A stretch of 13,344 nucleotides of DNA from Alphaproteobacteria bacterium (GCA_030831135.1 JAURLR010000278.1:1-13344); one strand, 5' to 3'. Counted from the first letter of the stretch, positions 1 through 7,457 are shown. Numbers and translations: made by a program. The notes: generated by a model not told the origin, from the letters alone.

Positions 1-1
1 A

Positions 2-514
2 AGCGACAACTCGGTGCGCGGCACGAAATGTGGCGAACTCGTCGCACGCTGCATGGTGGAGGTCGGAACCTCCTCCTACTACTCCGCCCTGCGAGAGGCG
101 ACCAAGGAGCCGGTGCTGCAACGCATCTGCGAAAAAATCGCACAGGACGAAATTCGTCACTACAAACTGTTCTACACCCATATGGAGCGCTATCGGGATA
201 TCGAGAATCTCGGCAGGCTCAAACGCCTCTGGGTCGGGCTTGGACGCATCGGGGAAAGCGAAGACGACGAACTGGCCTATGCCTATTACGCCGCCAACAA
301 CACCGGCGAGTCCTATGATCGCAAGAGATGCATTCGGGCCTATATGTCCCGCGCCTATGGGTTTTATGAAATCCGCCATGTCGAACGCGCCATTACACTG
401 ATCTTCAAGGCGGTCGGGTTTGCGCCCCACGGGCGACTGACCAGCTGGATTGCGCGGGCAGCATGCTGGTTCCTGAACCTGCGCACCAACCGCGACACCA
501 CAGCAGCGGCCTGA
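2..514 (+). CDS. Ferritin-like domain protein, 5'-truncated by the window edge
   Basis: The reading frame is open to the left edge. A GTG at position 14 could be read as a start, but the in-frame codons before it (Ser-Asp-Asn-Ser) continue the protein, so the true start is probably upstream. About 170 residues are visible. Counting from that GTG, a Glu at about 16 precedes a first EIRH motif at 46-49, and a second EIRH lies at 119-122. Two ExxH motifs on separate helices are the di-iron ligand pattern of ferritin-like/rubrerythrin/desaturase-type four-helix bundles. This supports the fold and probable di-iron binding but not a specific reaction: oxidase, iron storage and acyl-ACP desaturase-like activity all remain possible. 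There is no signal peptide or membrane segment in the visible part. The C-terminus is mildly hydrophobic (residues 144-156). It converges with rppH, with only 8 bp between the stops and no obvious terminator. Confidence 0.7.
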   Translation, partial: SDNSVRGTKCGELVARCMVEVGTSSYYSALREATKEPVLQRICEKIAQDEIRHYKLFYTHMERYRDIENLGRLKRLWVGLGRIGESEDDELAYAYYAANNTGESYDRKRCIRAYMSRAYGFYEIRHVERAITLIFKAVGFAPHGRLTSWIARAACWFLNLRTNRDTTAAA

Positions 515-522
515 AACGCGAT

Positions 523-1038
523 CTAGCGCGATCCTGAACGGTCCGCGGACCCCGCAAGAACAGGCTGGAACATTTCGATGATAGCCTCATAAACCGGACG
601 TTTGAACGCGACGATCAGGCGCGGCACCTCTTCGGGTTCGACCCAACGCCAACGCTCGAATTCCGGTTTCTCGACGCCCAGAACGTCAATATCTGTTTCT
701 GCGCCACAAAAGCGGAAGACGAACCACATCTGCATCTGTCCGCGCCATTTGCCCTTCCAGGACCGGCGCATGAGTTCGTCGGGCAAGTCGTATTTCAGCC
801 AGTGCGGCGCTGCGGCAAGGAATTCGACATTGGCGGTCCCGATTTCCTCTTCCAGTTCACGCAAGGCGGCATCACGCGGATCTTCCCCCGGATCAATCCC
901 GCCCTGGGGCATCTGCCACGCCCCTGCCGCATCATTGCGTTCCCCGACCCAGACCTGCCCGGCCTTGTTGAGTAGCACCACACCCGCGCATTTGCGGTAG
1001 TGCCGCGCATCGCGTTCATCGGCGCGCAAATCCTTCAT
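523..1038 (-). CDS. rppH: RNA pyrophosphohydrolase RppH (Nudix)
   Basis: RppH removes pyrophosphate from 5'-triphosphorylated RNA, leaving a monophosphate that triggers RNase E-type decay; it acts in the cytoplasm. The protein has 171 residues, normal for the family. A complete Nudix box spans 46-68: G46, E52, then R60-E61-L62 and E64-E65, with G67. These Glu residues bind the catalytic Mg ions. The N-terminal YRKCAGVVLLN strand, the QMPQGGID segment leading into the box and the later GWRG-type/MWFVFRF stretch are typical of RppH rather than of generic Nudix hydrolases. The start codon overlaps the stop of the upstream YibQ-like gene as ATGA, so translation is probably coupled. No strong Shine-Dalgarno sequence is visible before the ATG, consistent with coupling. 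It is the last gene of the minus-strand run. Confidence 0.95.
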   Translation of the reverse strand: MKDLRADERDARHYRKCAGVVLLNKAGQVWVGERNDAAGAWQMPQGGIDPGEDPRDAALRELEEEIGTANVEFLAAAPHWLKYDLPDELMRRSWKGKWRGQMQMWFVFRFCGAETDIDVLGVEKPEFERWRWVEPEEVPRLIVAFKRPVYEAIIEMFQPVLAGSADRSGSR

Positions 1039-2516
1039 CGGTCAGACTGCCGATCCACCACGGCCGAGATCGGGACCAGTGCGATCCCCTTGCCTTCCAG
1101 CGTGGCGGCCCAGGCGCGGATCCGCTCCAGGGTCACGGGAAAGGCATGTCCGATGGCGATCGAGACTCCCGCGCTCCTTGCGATCTGCTCAACCTCGGCA
1201 AGCCGTGCATCCACCGTCGCGCGCGAGACCTCACGGTTGTTGAGGAAACGGTCGTTGATGGCGCGCGGGACTTCCATTTCCGAAGCCAGAACTGTCGCCA
1301 CGCTGCGGGCCGCAGAGCGGGCGTCCACAAACAGCAGACCGCGCGCTTTCAGTTCGGCGAGAATGGGCTGCATCGAGTCCCGCGAGGTTGTGAAGCGTGA
1401 TCCCATATGGTTCACCACACCCACATAGCCCGAGACCCGGGAAAGGGCCCACCGCATGCGGTCCTGGTTCTCGTCGGGCGACAAGGTCACGAACAGTGCC
1501 CGCGGCCCCGGATCATTGGCTGGAAAGTCCACGGGCTCCATGGGCAGGTTCAGCAACACCTCATGGCCGGCGGCCCGCGAGAGCTGGATCCATTGCTGGA
1601 TATTGTCGGCAAAGGGCTGGAAAGCCAACGTCACTTCACTGGGCAGGTCCTGTATCGCGGCTTCCGTCGCCGCGCTCGACAGTCCCAGACCGCTCAGGAT
1701 GACAGCCACACGTGGGCGCGTATCGGTATCATCAAACGGGCGGGCATAGACCTTCCATGGCTCCCGGCCATCCGGACCAATGCGTGGCAGCGGCCCCAGA
1801 GGGGATGATTCAATCAGGCCCGGATCAGGCGCCGGACGCAAACCGCCACGTTGCCCGCGCGGAATCATCAGAGGCGACGGAGGCAAATCGGATTCTATAT
1901 CGGGCACGGGTGCAGACATAGACTGCGATGAGGGTGCCGTCTGTGGCACCGCAGCGACCTCGGACGGATTGGGGACGGATGTGTCGGGTTCGGACTGCGC
2001 AGCCGGTTCGCCTTCCTCACCTTGCGACTCTTCGTCATCAGATGCTTCGAATGCTGGCGCTTCAGGTTCGGGCGCGTCGGTTTCTGGCGTGACGGGCGAT
2101 GGCGCAACGATCTCCGGCGTGGTCGCATCGGACGGTGTCGGCAGTACGGAATCCGGATCCTGATCGGATGCGATAGCGGCTTCAATCGGGTCGGCAGAGT
2201 CCGTCGGAGGCTCTACTTCGCTTTGGGGATCCATTGCCGGGTCCATCGCCGACGGCGGCTCCGGCGAAGTCGTCTCTGCGTTCCCGGGCGGCTCAGTCTC
2301 GACAGCCGGCGGGGATTCGTTCGTCACCTCTGGCGCGGGCTCTTCTGTGGTCGTCTGCGCAGGTATCTCGGGTTCGGCAAACGGGTCCGGCGTGAACCCC
2401 ACAATGGAAAGCGCGGCCAGCCCGGCAAGTAGCAAAAACAGAACGAGCGCAACGGTCCATGGAAGAACCGCCACGCCGCTCAGTCTTGATGGTTTGTCCG
2501 TAAGCTCTTCGCTCAT
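1035..2516 (-). CDS. Membrane-anchored divergent polysaccharide deacetylase (YibQ/DUF610-like)
   Basis: 493 residues. The order is a short cytoplasmic N-terminus, one membrane helix (about 18-40), a long Pro/Glu/Ser/Thr-rich low-complexity linker (about 43-250) and a C-terminal divergent polysaccharide deacetylase domain (about 268-487). The domain shows the family's NHMGSRFT (369-376), LLFVDARS (394-401), AINDRFLNN (419-427) and IGHAFP (455-460) blocks. The first catalytic block, usually containing an Asp pair before LG, reads ILSGLG (273-278), so those acidic residues are absent. Relatives of this family are proposed to act in the envelope, but their substrate is not established. The anchor and linker place the domain in the periplasm, and the linker is long enough to span toward peptidoglycan. 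It starts 31 bp after the ctpA stop without a clear ribosome binding site, and its TGA overlaps the rppH start. Enzymatic activity should not be assumed. Confidence 0.85.
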   Translation of the reverse strand: MSEELTDKPSRLSGVAVLPWTVALVLFLLLAGLAALSIVGFTPDPFAEPEIPAQTTTEEPAPEVTNESPPAVETEPPGNAETTSPEPPSAMDPAMDPQSEVEPPTDSADPIEAAIASDQDPDSVLPTPSDATTPEIVAPSPVTPETDAPEPEAPAFEASDDEESQGEEGEPAAQSEPDTSVPNPSEVAAVPQTAPSSQSMSAPVPDIESDLPPSPLMIPRGQRGGLRPAPDPGLIESSPLGPLPRIGPDGREPWKVYARPFDDTDTRPRVAVILSGLGLSSAATEAAIQDLPSEVTLAFQPFADNIQQWIQLSRAAGHEVLLNLPMEPVDFPANDPGPRALFVTLSPDENQDRMRWALSRVSGYVGVVNHMGSRFTTSRDSMQPILAELKARGLLFVDARSAARSVATVLASEMEVPRAINDRFLNNREVSRATVDARLAEVEQIARSAGVSIAIGHAFPVTLERIRAWAATLEGKGIALVPISAVVDRQSDR

Positions 2517-2547
2517 GGTGCAGAACGTAACGGAAACTGGTTAACGG

Positions 2548-3831
2548 TCAGTTGGTCGCGCGTAGGGTATAGGTCGCGATACCCTTGAGCAGGTCCAGCG
2601 CACGGGCGAGCTGATAGTCCGTGACATCAGTGGTTTCGCTCACCTCGACCTCTTCTTCGACCTCGCCCTCCGGCCTGTTCTCCACGCCTTCATTAGAGAG
2701 AGCATTCCGCAAATCCCGTTCCCGGACACGCTGGGTCCTTTCCTCAATCTCGACCTTTGCCTGCTCGACAACGATATCCGGGGTGATGCTTGTCAGCTGG
2801 ATCGAGCGCCCGCTTGGTGTGTAGTACTTGGCCGTGGTCAGGCGCAGCGCGCCATGGCCGGAAATCGGCATGATTGTCTGGACCGACCCCTTGCCGAAAC
2901 TCTCGGTGCCCATGACGACGGCGCGCTTGTGGTCCTGCAATGCACCAGCCACAATTTCCGAAGCCGAAGCCGATCCACCATTGATCAACACCACAATCGG
3001 CAGGCCTTCTGCCAGATCACCCTTGGTCGCGTTGAAACGCTGGGCATTGTCGGCATCACGGCCACGGGTCGAAACGATTTCGCCCTGATCGAGGAAGGCG
3101 TCGGAGACCTTCACCGCCTGATCAAGCAAGCCACCCGGATTTCGGCGCAAATCGAGTACCAGTCCGATCATCTCATTGCCGAGTTCCTCGCGCAGGCTCT
3201 TCATCGAGGCTTCAACGCCATCCATGGTCTGTTCATTGAAGGTCGTAATGCGGATATAGCCGGCCTTGCCTTCAACCCGGTTTCGTACCGAACGGATACG
3301 CACCACATCGCGGGTCACCGTCACATCGAAGGGCTCCAAGCCCTCGCGGCGGATGGTGAGTTCGATATCGGACCCGACCCGGCCCCGCATCTTGTCCACC
3401 GCATCGGACAGCGTCAGACCAAGAACGCTTTCACCATCCAGATGGGTGATGAAATCACCAGCTTCCAGACCAGCCCGCGCGGCAGGCGTTTCGTCGATTG
3501 GCGAGACCACGCGCACGAGCCCCTGCTCCATGGTCACTTCGATACCCAGACCGCCGAACTCTCCGCGGGTCTGCACCTGCATGTCCCGGAAGCTTTCTTC
3601 GTTCAGATAGCTCGAATGCGGGTCGAGGGACTGAAGCATACCGTTGATGGCAGCCTCGATCAGATCCTTGTCTGCCGCTTCATCGACATACTGGGCGCGG
3701 ACGCGCTCGAAGATGTCACCGAAAAGTTCGAGTTGCCGAAATGTCTCTTCATCGGTCTCGGCGGCGATTGCGGCCGCCGGTGCCGTGACGAGCATGGTCG
3801 AGAATGCGACCACGGAGAGAAATTTACGCAT
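2548..3831 (-). CDS. ctpA: Carboxy-terminal processing protease CtpA (S41, PDZ)
   Basis: A periplasmic serine protease of 427 residues. The Sec signal peptide spans 1-24, with AxA before the cut (AAAIAAE). An N-terminal helical region at 27-85 is followed by a PDZ domain at about 90-165. The S41 catalytic domain has the Ser-Lys dyad at S289 (in NGGSASASE) and K314 (in SFGKGSVQ), with Q318; the 25/4 spacing matches the CtpB/Prc catalytic triad. The C-terminal tail (about 360-405) is charged, with a strongly acidic patch at 388-396. CtpA proteases trim or degrade periplasmic proteins, including peptidoglycan hydrolases, in other proteobacteria. The ATG overlaps the envC stop as TGATG, and AAGG lies just before it. 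Direct coupling to an amidase activator suggests that the protease and the septal hydrolysis machinery are made together; that functional link is inference. Confidence 0.95.
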   Translation of the reverse strand: MRKFLSVVAFSTMLVTAPAAAIAAETDEETFRQLELFGDIFERVRAQYVDEAADKDLIEAAINGMLQSLDPHSSYLNEESFRDMQVQTRGEFGGLGIEVTMEQGLVRVVSPIDETPAARAGLEAGDFITHLDGESVLGLTLSDAVDKMRGRVGSDIELTIRREGLEPFDVTVTRDVVRIRSVRNRVEGKAGYIRITTFNEQTMDGVEASMKSLREELGNEMIGLVLDLRRNPGGLLDQAVKVSDAFLDQGEIVSTRGRDADNAQRFNATKGDLAEGLPIVVLINGGSASASEIVAGALQDHKRAVVMGTESFGKGSVQTIMPISGHGALRLTTAKYYTPSGRSIQLTSITPDIVVEQAKVEIEERTQRVRERDLRNALSNEGVENRPEGEVEEEVEVSETTDVTDYQLARALDLLKGIATYTLRATN

Positions 3832-5135
3832 CAGCCTTGTGTCCTGTTTGTTTGCGCTGCCAACCAGGGCAACGGGTTAATAGGTTGTCCGTCGTGACGG
3901 AACTCCACATAGAGTGTCGATCCGCGCGATCGGCTTTGGGCCTGAGAAGCCCGCCCCCCGCTTTTGGCATCCGCGCCAACACCGGTCATTCCCAAAGGCT
4001 CACCCGCCAGGACCCACTGGCCCAGTTGGGCATCGATCTGTCCGAGACCGGCAATCAGCGAATGATATCCCTCGCCATGATCGATGATCAAGATTTGCCC
4101 GAACCGGCGAAACGGGCCGGCAAACGCAATCCGACCATCCCACGGCGCAACAACCGACGAATTCGCCCGGGTTTCCCAGGTCACACCCTGCGCCGGCACA
4201 CCGGCCTCGGTTTGCGCCCCGAAACCCCGGATAACCGTACCATATGCCGGCCAGGAAAGCTGTCCACGTGCCGACGCAATCGACGGCCCGGTGGGTCGCA
4301 AGGTCGGCGCGATCAGTGATTCCGCGTTCTGGCCGGGCCGGGGACGGGGCTGCGGAATCGCGGATGCCGTACTGTCACGCAAATTTGACAGCAGTTCTTC
4401 AAGGGTTTTTGCCTCTGAACTCAAGGCCGCAACCCGTTTTTCGGCTTCGCTTTGGGCGCCTCTGGTCTGGGTCAGCACCGTGTTCTTCGTGTCTGAAAGA
4501 CCTTTGAGGCGGTTGCGCTCGTTCTTCAGGTCAACCGCAGCGGTCTGCAATTCGACTTTCCGTGTCCGGATGCGATCCTGAACATCCGTCAGTTCCGAAA
4601 TATCGGCGCGCAGCAAGCGGGCTTGACGCTCAATCTCGGGAACTGTTGTCCGCAACAAAAGCCCGCTGCGGACAACATCATTGGGATCGCCCGGGCTGAC
4701 CAGCAAAGCGGCCGTGGGGCGCAGGGACAGGCGCTGTAGCGCTGCCAGCGTGCTGCCGAGTTCGGAGCGGCGACTTTCGAACTGAACCTGCTTCCGGGTT
4801 GCCTCACCCTCGAGCAGCGACAATTCGCTTTCCAGAGTATCCAGGGCTGCTTCATGGGTCTGGATGGCATGGGCGGCCACGCGCATCTCGGTCCGCAGCT
4901 TTGTCAGCTCGCGCGCCTGTTCTTCGGCCTTGCGTGAGAGTTCGGCAGCCCGCTCCCGGTCCTGTTCGAGCGATTCGCGCACCGCATCGAGACGTTCCTG
5001 GGTCGGCGCGGCAGCACCGGTCTGTGCCTGCGCGGGAACCGCCAGACACACAGCTCCCGCGAGCAAACCGATTGTTACGCGCGCGCGCAACAACGGACTA
5101 ATCGCCGAGATAATAGCTCTTCTGCTTCTTGCCAT
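3831..5135 (-). CDS. envC: EnvC-family murein hydrolase activator (degenerate LytM/M23)
   Basis: The product is secreted, coiled-coil and LytM-containing, and likely activates an AmiC-type amidase at the septum (compare E. coli EnvC and Caulobacter LdpF). Using the ATG at 5135 it has 434 residues. The signal peptide spans 1-37 (PAQAQ cut), long coiled coils about 46-255, a Pro/Arg-rich hinge about 260-285 and the M23 fold about 295-425, ending in the typical LYVEFRHDGQPINPLPWL. The metal ligands of active M23 enzymes are missing: the HxGxD block reads AQGVT, the HL after the Y is GL, and the final HxH is TLY. That matches EnvC-type activators rather than endopeptidases. The frame extends further upstream into gpmA (to 5180), but this ATG gives a sensible signal peptide. 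It still overlaps gpmA by 38 bp; TTG codons near 5093 and 5090, just after the gpmA stop, are alternatives. The stop overlaps the ctpA start. Confidence 0.9.
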   Translation of the reverse strand: MARSRRAIISAISPLLRARVTIGLLAGAVCLAVPAQAQTGAAAPTQERLDAVRESLEQDRERAAELSRKAEEQARELTKLRTEMRVAAHAIQTHEAALDTLESELSLLEGEATRKQVQFESRRSELGSTLAALQRLSLRPTAALLVSPGDPNDVVRSGLLLRTTVPEIERQARLLRADISELTDVQDRIRTRKVELQTAAVDLKNERNRLKGLSDTKNTVLTQTRGAQSEAEKRVAALSSEAKTLEELLSNLRDSTASAIPQPRPRPGQNAESLIAPTLRPTGPSIASARGQLSWPAYGTVIRGFGAQTEAGVPAQGVTWETRANSSVVAPWDGRIAFAGPFRRFGQILIIDHGEGYHSLIAGLGQIDAQLGQWVLAGEPLGMTGVGADAKSGGRASQAQSRSRGSTLYVEFRHDGQPINPLPWLAAQTNRTQG

Positions 5136-5739
5136 TCTCGAATTCAAACACGAGCGGGCGTCCGGTCGGCAGTTCCACACCGGTGATTTCCTCGGCTGTG
5201 TATTCTCCCAGGATCAGCAAAAGGGCGCGCAGGCTGTTACCGTGAGCCGACACCAGGATATTTTTCCCCGCCGCAATCTGGGGGGCAATCTCAGCCTCAT
5301 AGTACGGCCGCACCCGCTCCACCACATCGGCCAGGCTTTCACCATTCGGGGGTCGCACCTCAAAGCCACGGCGCCAGAGATGCACCTGCTCTTCACCGTA
5401 TTTCTTGGCGGTTTCGGCCTTGTTCAAGCCAACCAGGTCGCCATAGTGACGCTCTCGCAGATCGTCATGCTGGATCACGTTCCAGCGATCACCTGCGCGC
5501 AGATGGTCGAGGTTGGCCCCGGCTGCAGCCGCCGAATCCAGCGCCAGTTCGACCGTGCGCAGCGCGCGTTTGAGGGTTGAGGAATAGACCGCGTCGATCT
5601 GAAAATCCTTGAGCAGTTCGCCCGCACGGATCGCTTCGGCCACACCGACCTCGGTCAGATCGACGTCTTCCCAGCCGGTAAACCGGTTTTCGAGGTTCCA
5701 CTGGCTCTGGCCGTGACGTGTGATGATCAGATGGTTCAT
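5098..5739 (-). CDS. gpmA: 2,3-bisphosphoglycerate-dependent phosphoglycerate mutase
   Basis: Interconverts 3- and 2-phosphoglycerate in cytosolic glycolysis and gluconeogenesis through a phosphohistidine. The 213 residues match the short bacterial dPGM form, which lacks a loop found in the E. coli enzyme of about 250 residues. The phosphohistidine is H9 in TRHGQS. R58, E96 in RERHYGDL and the second catalytic His H166 in SAHGNSLR are all present, as is NRFTGW (18-23). It starts at an ATG preceded by AGGAATGGA at moderate distance. An 86-bp gap separates it from rlmH, the largest gap in the minus-strand run below obgE, so a separate promoter is possible, although I see no convincing -35/-10. 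Its 3' end overlaps the start of envC. Confidence 0.96.
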   Translation of the reverse strand: MNHLIITRHGQSQWNLENRFTGWEDVDLTEVGVAEAIRAGELLKDFQIDAVYSSTLKRALRTVELALDSAAAAGANLDHLRAGDRWNVIQHDDLRERHYGDLVGLNKAETAKKYGEEQVHLWRRGFEVRPPNGESLADVVERVRPYYEAEIAPQIAAGKNILVSAHGNSLRALLLILGEYTAEEITGVELPTGRPLVFEFENGKKQKSYYLGD

Positions 5740-5802
5740 CCGCGTTGTTCCATTCCTGCGCGGTTAAGGTGAATTGAGACTGTTAATGCCCGATTCTGGC
5801 CG

Positions 5803-5820
5803 ATCCTGCTAGAGCAGGAT
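5803..5820. repeat. Perfect 8-bp inverted repeat between rlmH and gpmA
   Basis: ATCCTGCT and its exact reverse complement AGCAGGAT are separated by 2 bp. As RNA it would fold with a 7-bp stem and a 4-nt loop. It begins 6 bp after the rlmH stop. There is no T-run on either side, so it is not a standard intrinsic terminator. It could be an mRNA 3'-end stabiliser, a protein-binding palindrome or a copy of a dispersed intergenic repeat. I find no second inverted copy in the window. Confidence 0.6.
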
Positions 5821-5825
5821 GCTCC

Positions 5826-6287
5826 TCACGCGCGGTGATAGGGGTGTCCTGCGAGTATCTGTTGTGCCCGATAGACCTGCTCTGCCAGCAATCCACGAAC
5901 CAGCATGTGGGGCCAGGTGTTCTGCCCGAAGCCCATCACCCTGTCGGCGCGCGCCCGCACGGCCTCGGAATGCCCGTCCGCGCCGCCGATCAGGAAGACC
6001 ACGTCGCGCGTGGCGTCATCCTGCAACGCACCAAGAAGCGAAGCGATCGCCTCACTGGAAAGCTGTTTCCCGACCTCGTCCAGAGCAATGACATGCGCGC
6101 CATCCGGGACGGCATCGAGTAGCAGCGCACCTTCGGCCTCAGACAACTGACCGACCGGGACGTTTTTCCGGAGGTCGACCTCGCGAAGCTCAAACGGCCA
6201 GACCGTGATGCGTTTGGCATAATGCTCAAATAACGCTGCTTCCGGCCCTGCGCGTGCGCGACCGACCGCAGCAACCATGATGCGCAT
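5826..6287 (-). CDS. rlmH: 23S rRNA pseudouridine-1915 N3-methyltransferase RlmH
   Basis: RlmH is a SPOUT-class, SAM-dependent enzyme that methylates pseudouridine 1915 in helix 69 of 23S rRNA on assembled 70S ribosomes. With the ATG at 6287 the protein has 153 residues, close to the usual 155 or so. It begins MRIMVAAVG, aligned with the family's N-terminal strand. The frame extends 10 codons further upstream, including another ATG at 6296. The chosen ATG has GAGGATGGA at suitable distance and fits the family better. Landmarks are VIALDEVGK (66-74), the SAM-binding FLIGGADGH (98-106), and the C-terminal RGLLAEQVYRA and GHPYHR (147-152). It lies in the common nadD-rsfS-rlmH order, 56 bp after rsfS. 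Confidence 0.95.
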   Translation of the reverse strand: MRIMVAAVGRARAGPEAALFEHYAKRITVWPFELREVDLRKNVPVGQLSEAEGALLLDAVPDGAHVIALDEVGKQLSSEAIASLLGALQDDATRDVVFLIGGADGHSEAVRARADRVMGFGQNTWPHMLVRGLLAEQVYRAQQILAGHPYHRA

Positions 6288-6343
6288 CACTTCCATCCTC
6301 ACTGCACAACCCGCCACACTGACGGATCCTACTCAGGGGTTCG

Positions 6344-6808
6344 TCAGGCCGGAACCGCGTCCTGCGCAGCACGTTCGCGCGCGAAATCGGCTTCCCAGAG
6401 CTTCTCGATCGCATAGTGATCGCGCACTTCGGGGCGAAACAGGTGAACGATGACGTCCCCGGCATCGATCAGCACCCATTCACCACTGCGCCGCCCTTCG
6501 GCGTGCGAGCCGCGTACACCGGATGCCTTGAGGTTTTCGAGAAGATGTTCGGTGATCGAATCCAGCCGACGCGAGGATGTGCCGCTGGCCACCACCATGT
6601 AGTCAGCGATGTCGGATTTTCCCGCCAGGGGGATCACCCGGATATCATCAGCCTTGTCGTCGTCGAGAGATTTCTCGACGAGTGCGAGGGTTTGCGCCGC
6701 TATTGGCCGCGGCGTGGCCTTGCCCTGACGTGCTATGACGAAAATTGCGCTTCCAAACTGCGCCTCCTTGTAACGGGTCCGGTCATCTGGACCCCGGGTT
6801 GAACTCAA
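6344..6808 (-). CDS. rsfS: Ribosomal silencing factor RsfS (start uncertain)
   Basis: RsfS binds bL/uL14 on the 50S subunit and blocks subunit joining under starvation; it also acts as a large-subunit assembly factor. The conserved domain spans about 38-140, with SLDDDKADDI, DYMVVASGTSSR (69-80), GEWVLIDAGDVIVHLF (109-124) and the terminal RDHYAIEKLW. The 5' end is unresolved. The only canonical start in this frame is a TTG at 6808, directly after the nadD TAA and in the same frame. It has no Shine-Dalgarno sequence and adds about 35 non-conserved residues. A perfect AAGGAGG at 6763-6769 is instead well spaced for a TTG at 6756 in the +1 frame, which stops at 6733-6735. One extra T in the TTTT tract (6741-6744) would join that start to the RsfS frame. 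The domain call is firm; the start is not. Confidence 0.9.
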   Translation of the reverse strand: MSSTRGPDDRTRYKEAQFGSAIFVIARQGKATPRPIAAQTLALVEKSLDDDKADDIRVIPLAGKSDIADYMVVASGTSSRRLDSITEHLLENLKASGVRGSHAEGRRSGEWVLIDAGDVIVHLFRPEVRDHYAIEKLWEADFARERAAQDAVPA

Positions 6809-7441
6809 TTAGACCGGCCATTGCCCGGCTTGCCGCAAATTCGTCGCCGCTGCCGGGTGAGGCCTGATTCTCAGATACACCCAGGCAGGCGGCGCGGCGT
6901 CAGCCAGAACCTTGGCCGCATGTGCCGGCAACCGGTTGGCCCGAAAGCGATGGGCTGCGATCTCCGACAATGCCTCTGAATCATATGAATCACGGGCAAA
7001 GACGGCAATGGGAACTGTCTTAAATATATTTGACCAATCCCGCCACTTCGGAATCTGCATCAGATTGTCCGCCCCCATCAGCCAGACGAAGCGGGCTGCG
7101 GGAAATCGCCGGACCAGCATGGCCAGAGTATCCGCAGTATAGCGCGTTCCCATTTCGGCTTCGATCGCAGAAACCCGGATCCGCGGATGCCTTGCAACCG
7201 AGGCCGCATGGGACAGGCGCTGGCTAAAAGGTGCCATACCCGACTGGGATTTCAGCGGATTCTGCGGCGAGACCAGCCACCAGACCTCATCCAGATCGAG
7301 GCGCCGCAACGCTTCGGTACTGATATAGCGATGCCCGGCATGGGCCGGATTGAACGAGCCCCCGAGCAAGCCGATCCGCCGGTTGCGGTGGTCAAACGCT
7401 CCCGCCTGACCCGAAAAGATCACACTGTCTGTATCTGTCAT
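6809..7441 (-). CDS. nadD: Nicotinate-nucleotide adenylyltransferase NadD
   Basis: Transfers AMP from ATP to nicotinate mononucleotide, forming deamido-NAD in NAD biosynthesis. The protein has 210 residues with the ATG at 7441. The nucleotidyltransferase signature GLLGGSFNPAHAGH lies at about 24-37, followed by WWLVSPQNPLK and FVWLMGADNL. The C-terminal AATNLR matches the family's usual (S/T)xTxxR ATP-binding block in weakened form. An upstream in-frame GTG at 7483 would overlap the end of proA by 26 bp. The ATG 16 bp after the proA stop is preferred because the residues before it resemble no family N-terminus. Its TAA stop is immediately followed, in frame, by the rsfS reading frame. Confidence 0.95.
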   Translation of the reverse strand: MTDTDSVIFSGQAGAFDHRNRRIGLLGGSFNPAHAGHRYISTEALRRLDLDEVWWLVSPQNPLKSQSGMAPFSQRLSHAASVARHPRIRVSAIEAEMGTRYTADTLAMLVRRFPAARFVWLMGADNLMQIPKWRDWSNIFKTVPIAVFARDSYDSEALSEIAAHRFRANRLPAHAAKVLADAAPPAWVYLRIRPHPAAATNLRQAGQWPV

Positions 7442-7457
7442 CGCATGCCGAGCCGGA

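Noticed and set aside
1780-2432. Possible tandem repeat or CRISPR-like array in the YibQ-like linker
   Set aside because: The repetitive look comes from low-complexity Pro/Glu/Ser/Thr codons. There is no fixed repeat unit or spacer length.
2854-3897. Plus-strand 347-codon frame opposite ctpA
   Set aside because: It lies wholly antisense to a clearly functional ctpA, with a low-quality composition rich in His/Arg/Gln and no recognisable motif. It is a GC-rich shadow frame.
3831-5135. EnvC-like protein as an active M23 endopeptidase
   Set aside because: All expected zinc-ligand positions (the HxGxD block, the His of the HL and the final HxH) are replaced, so an activator role is more consistent.
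6288-6317. Ten-codon N-terminal extension of RlmH
   Set aside because: The ATG at 6287 matches the family N-terminus and length and has a better-spaced ribosome binding site.
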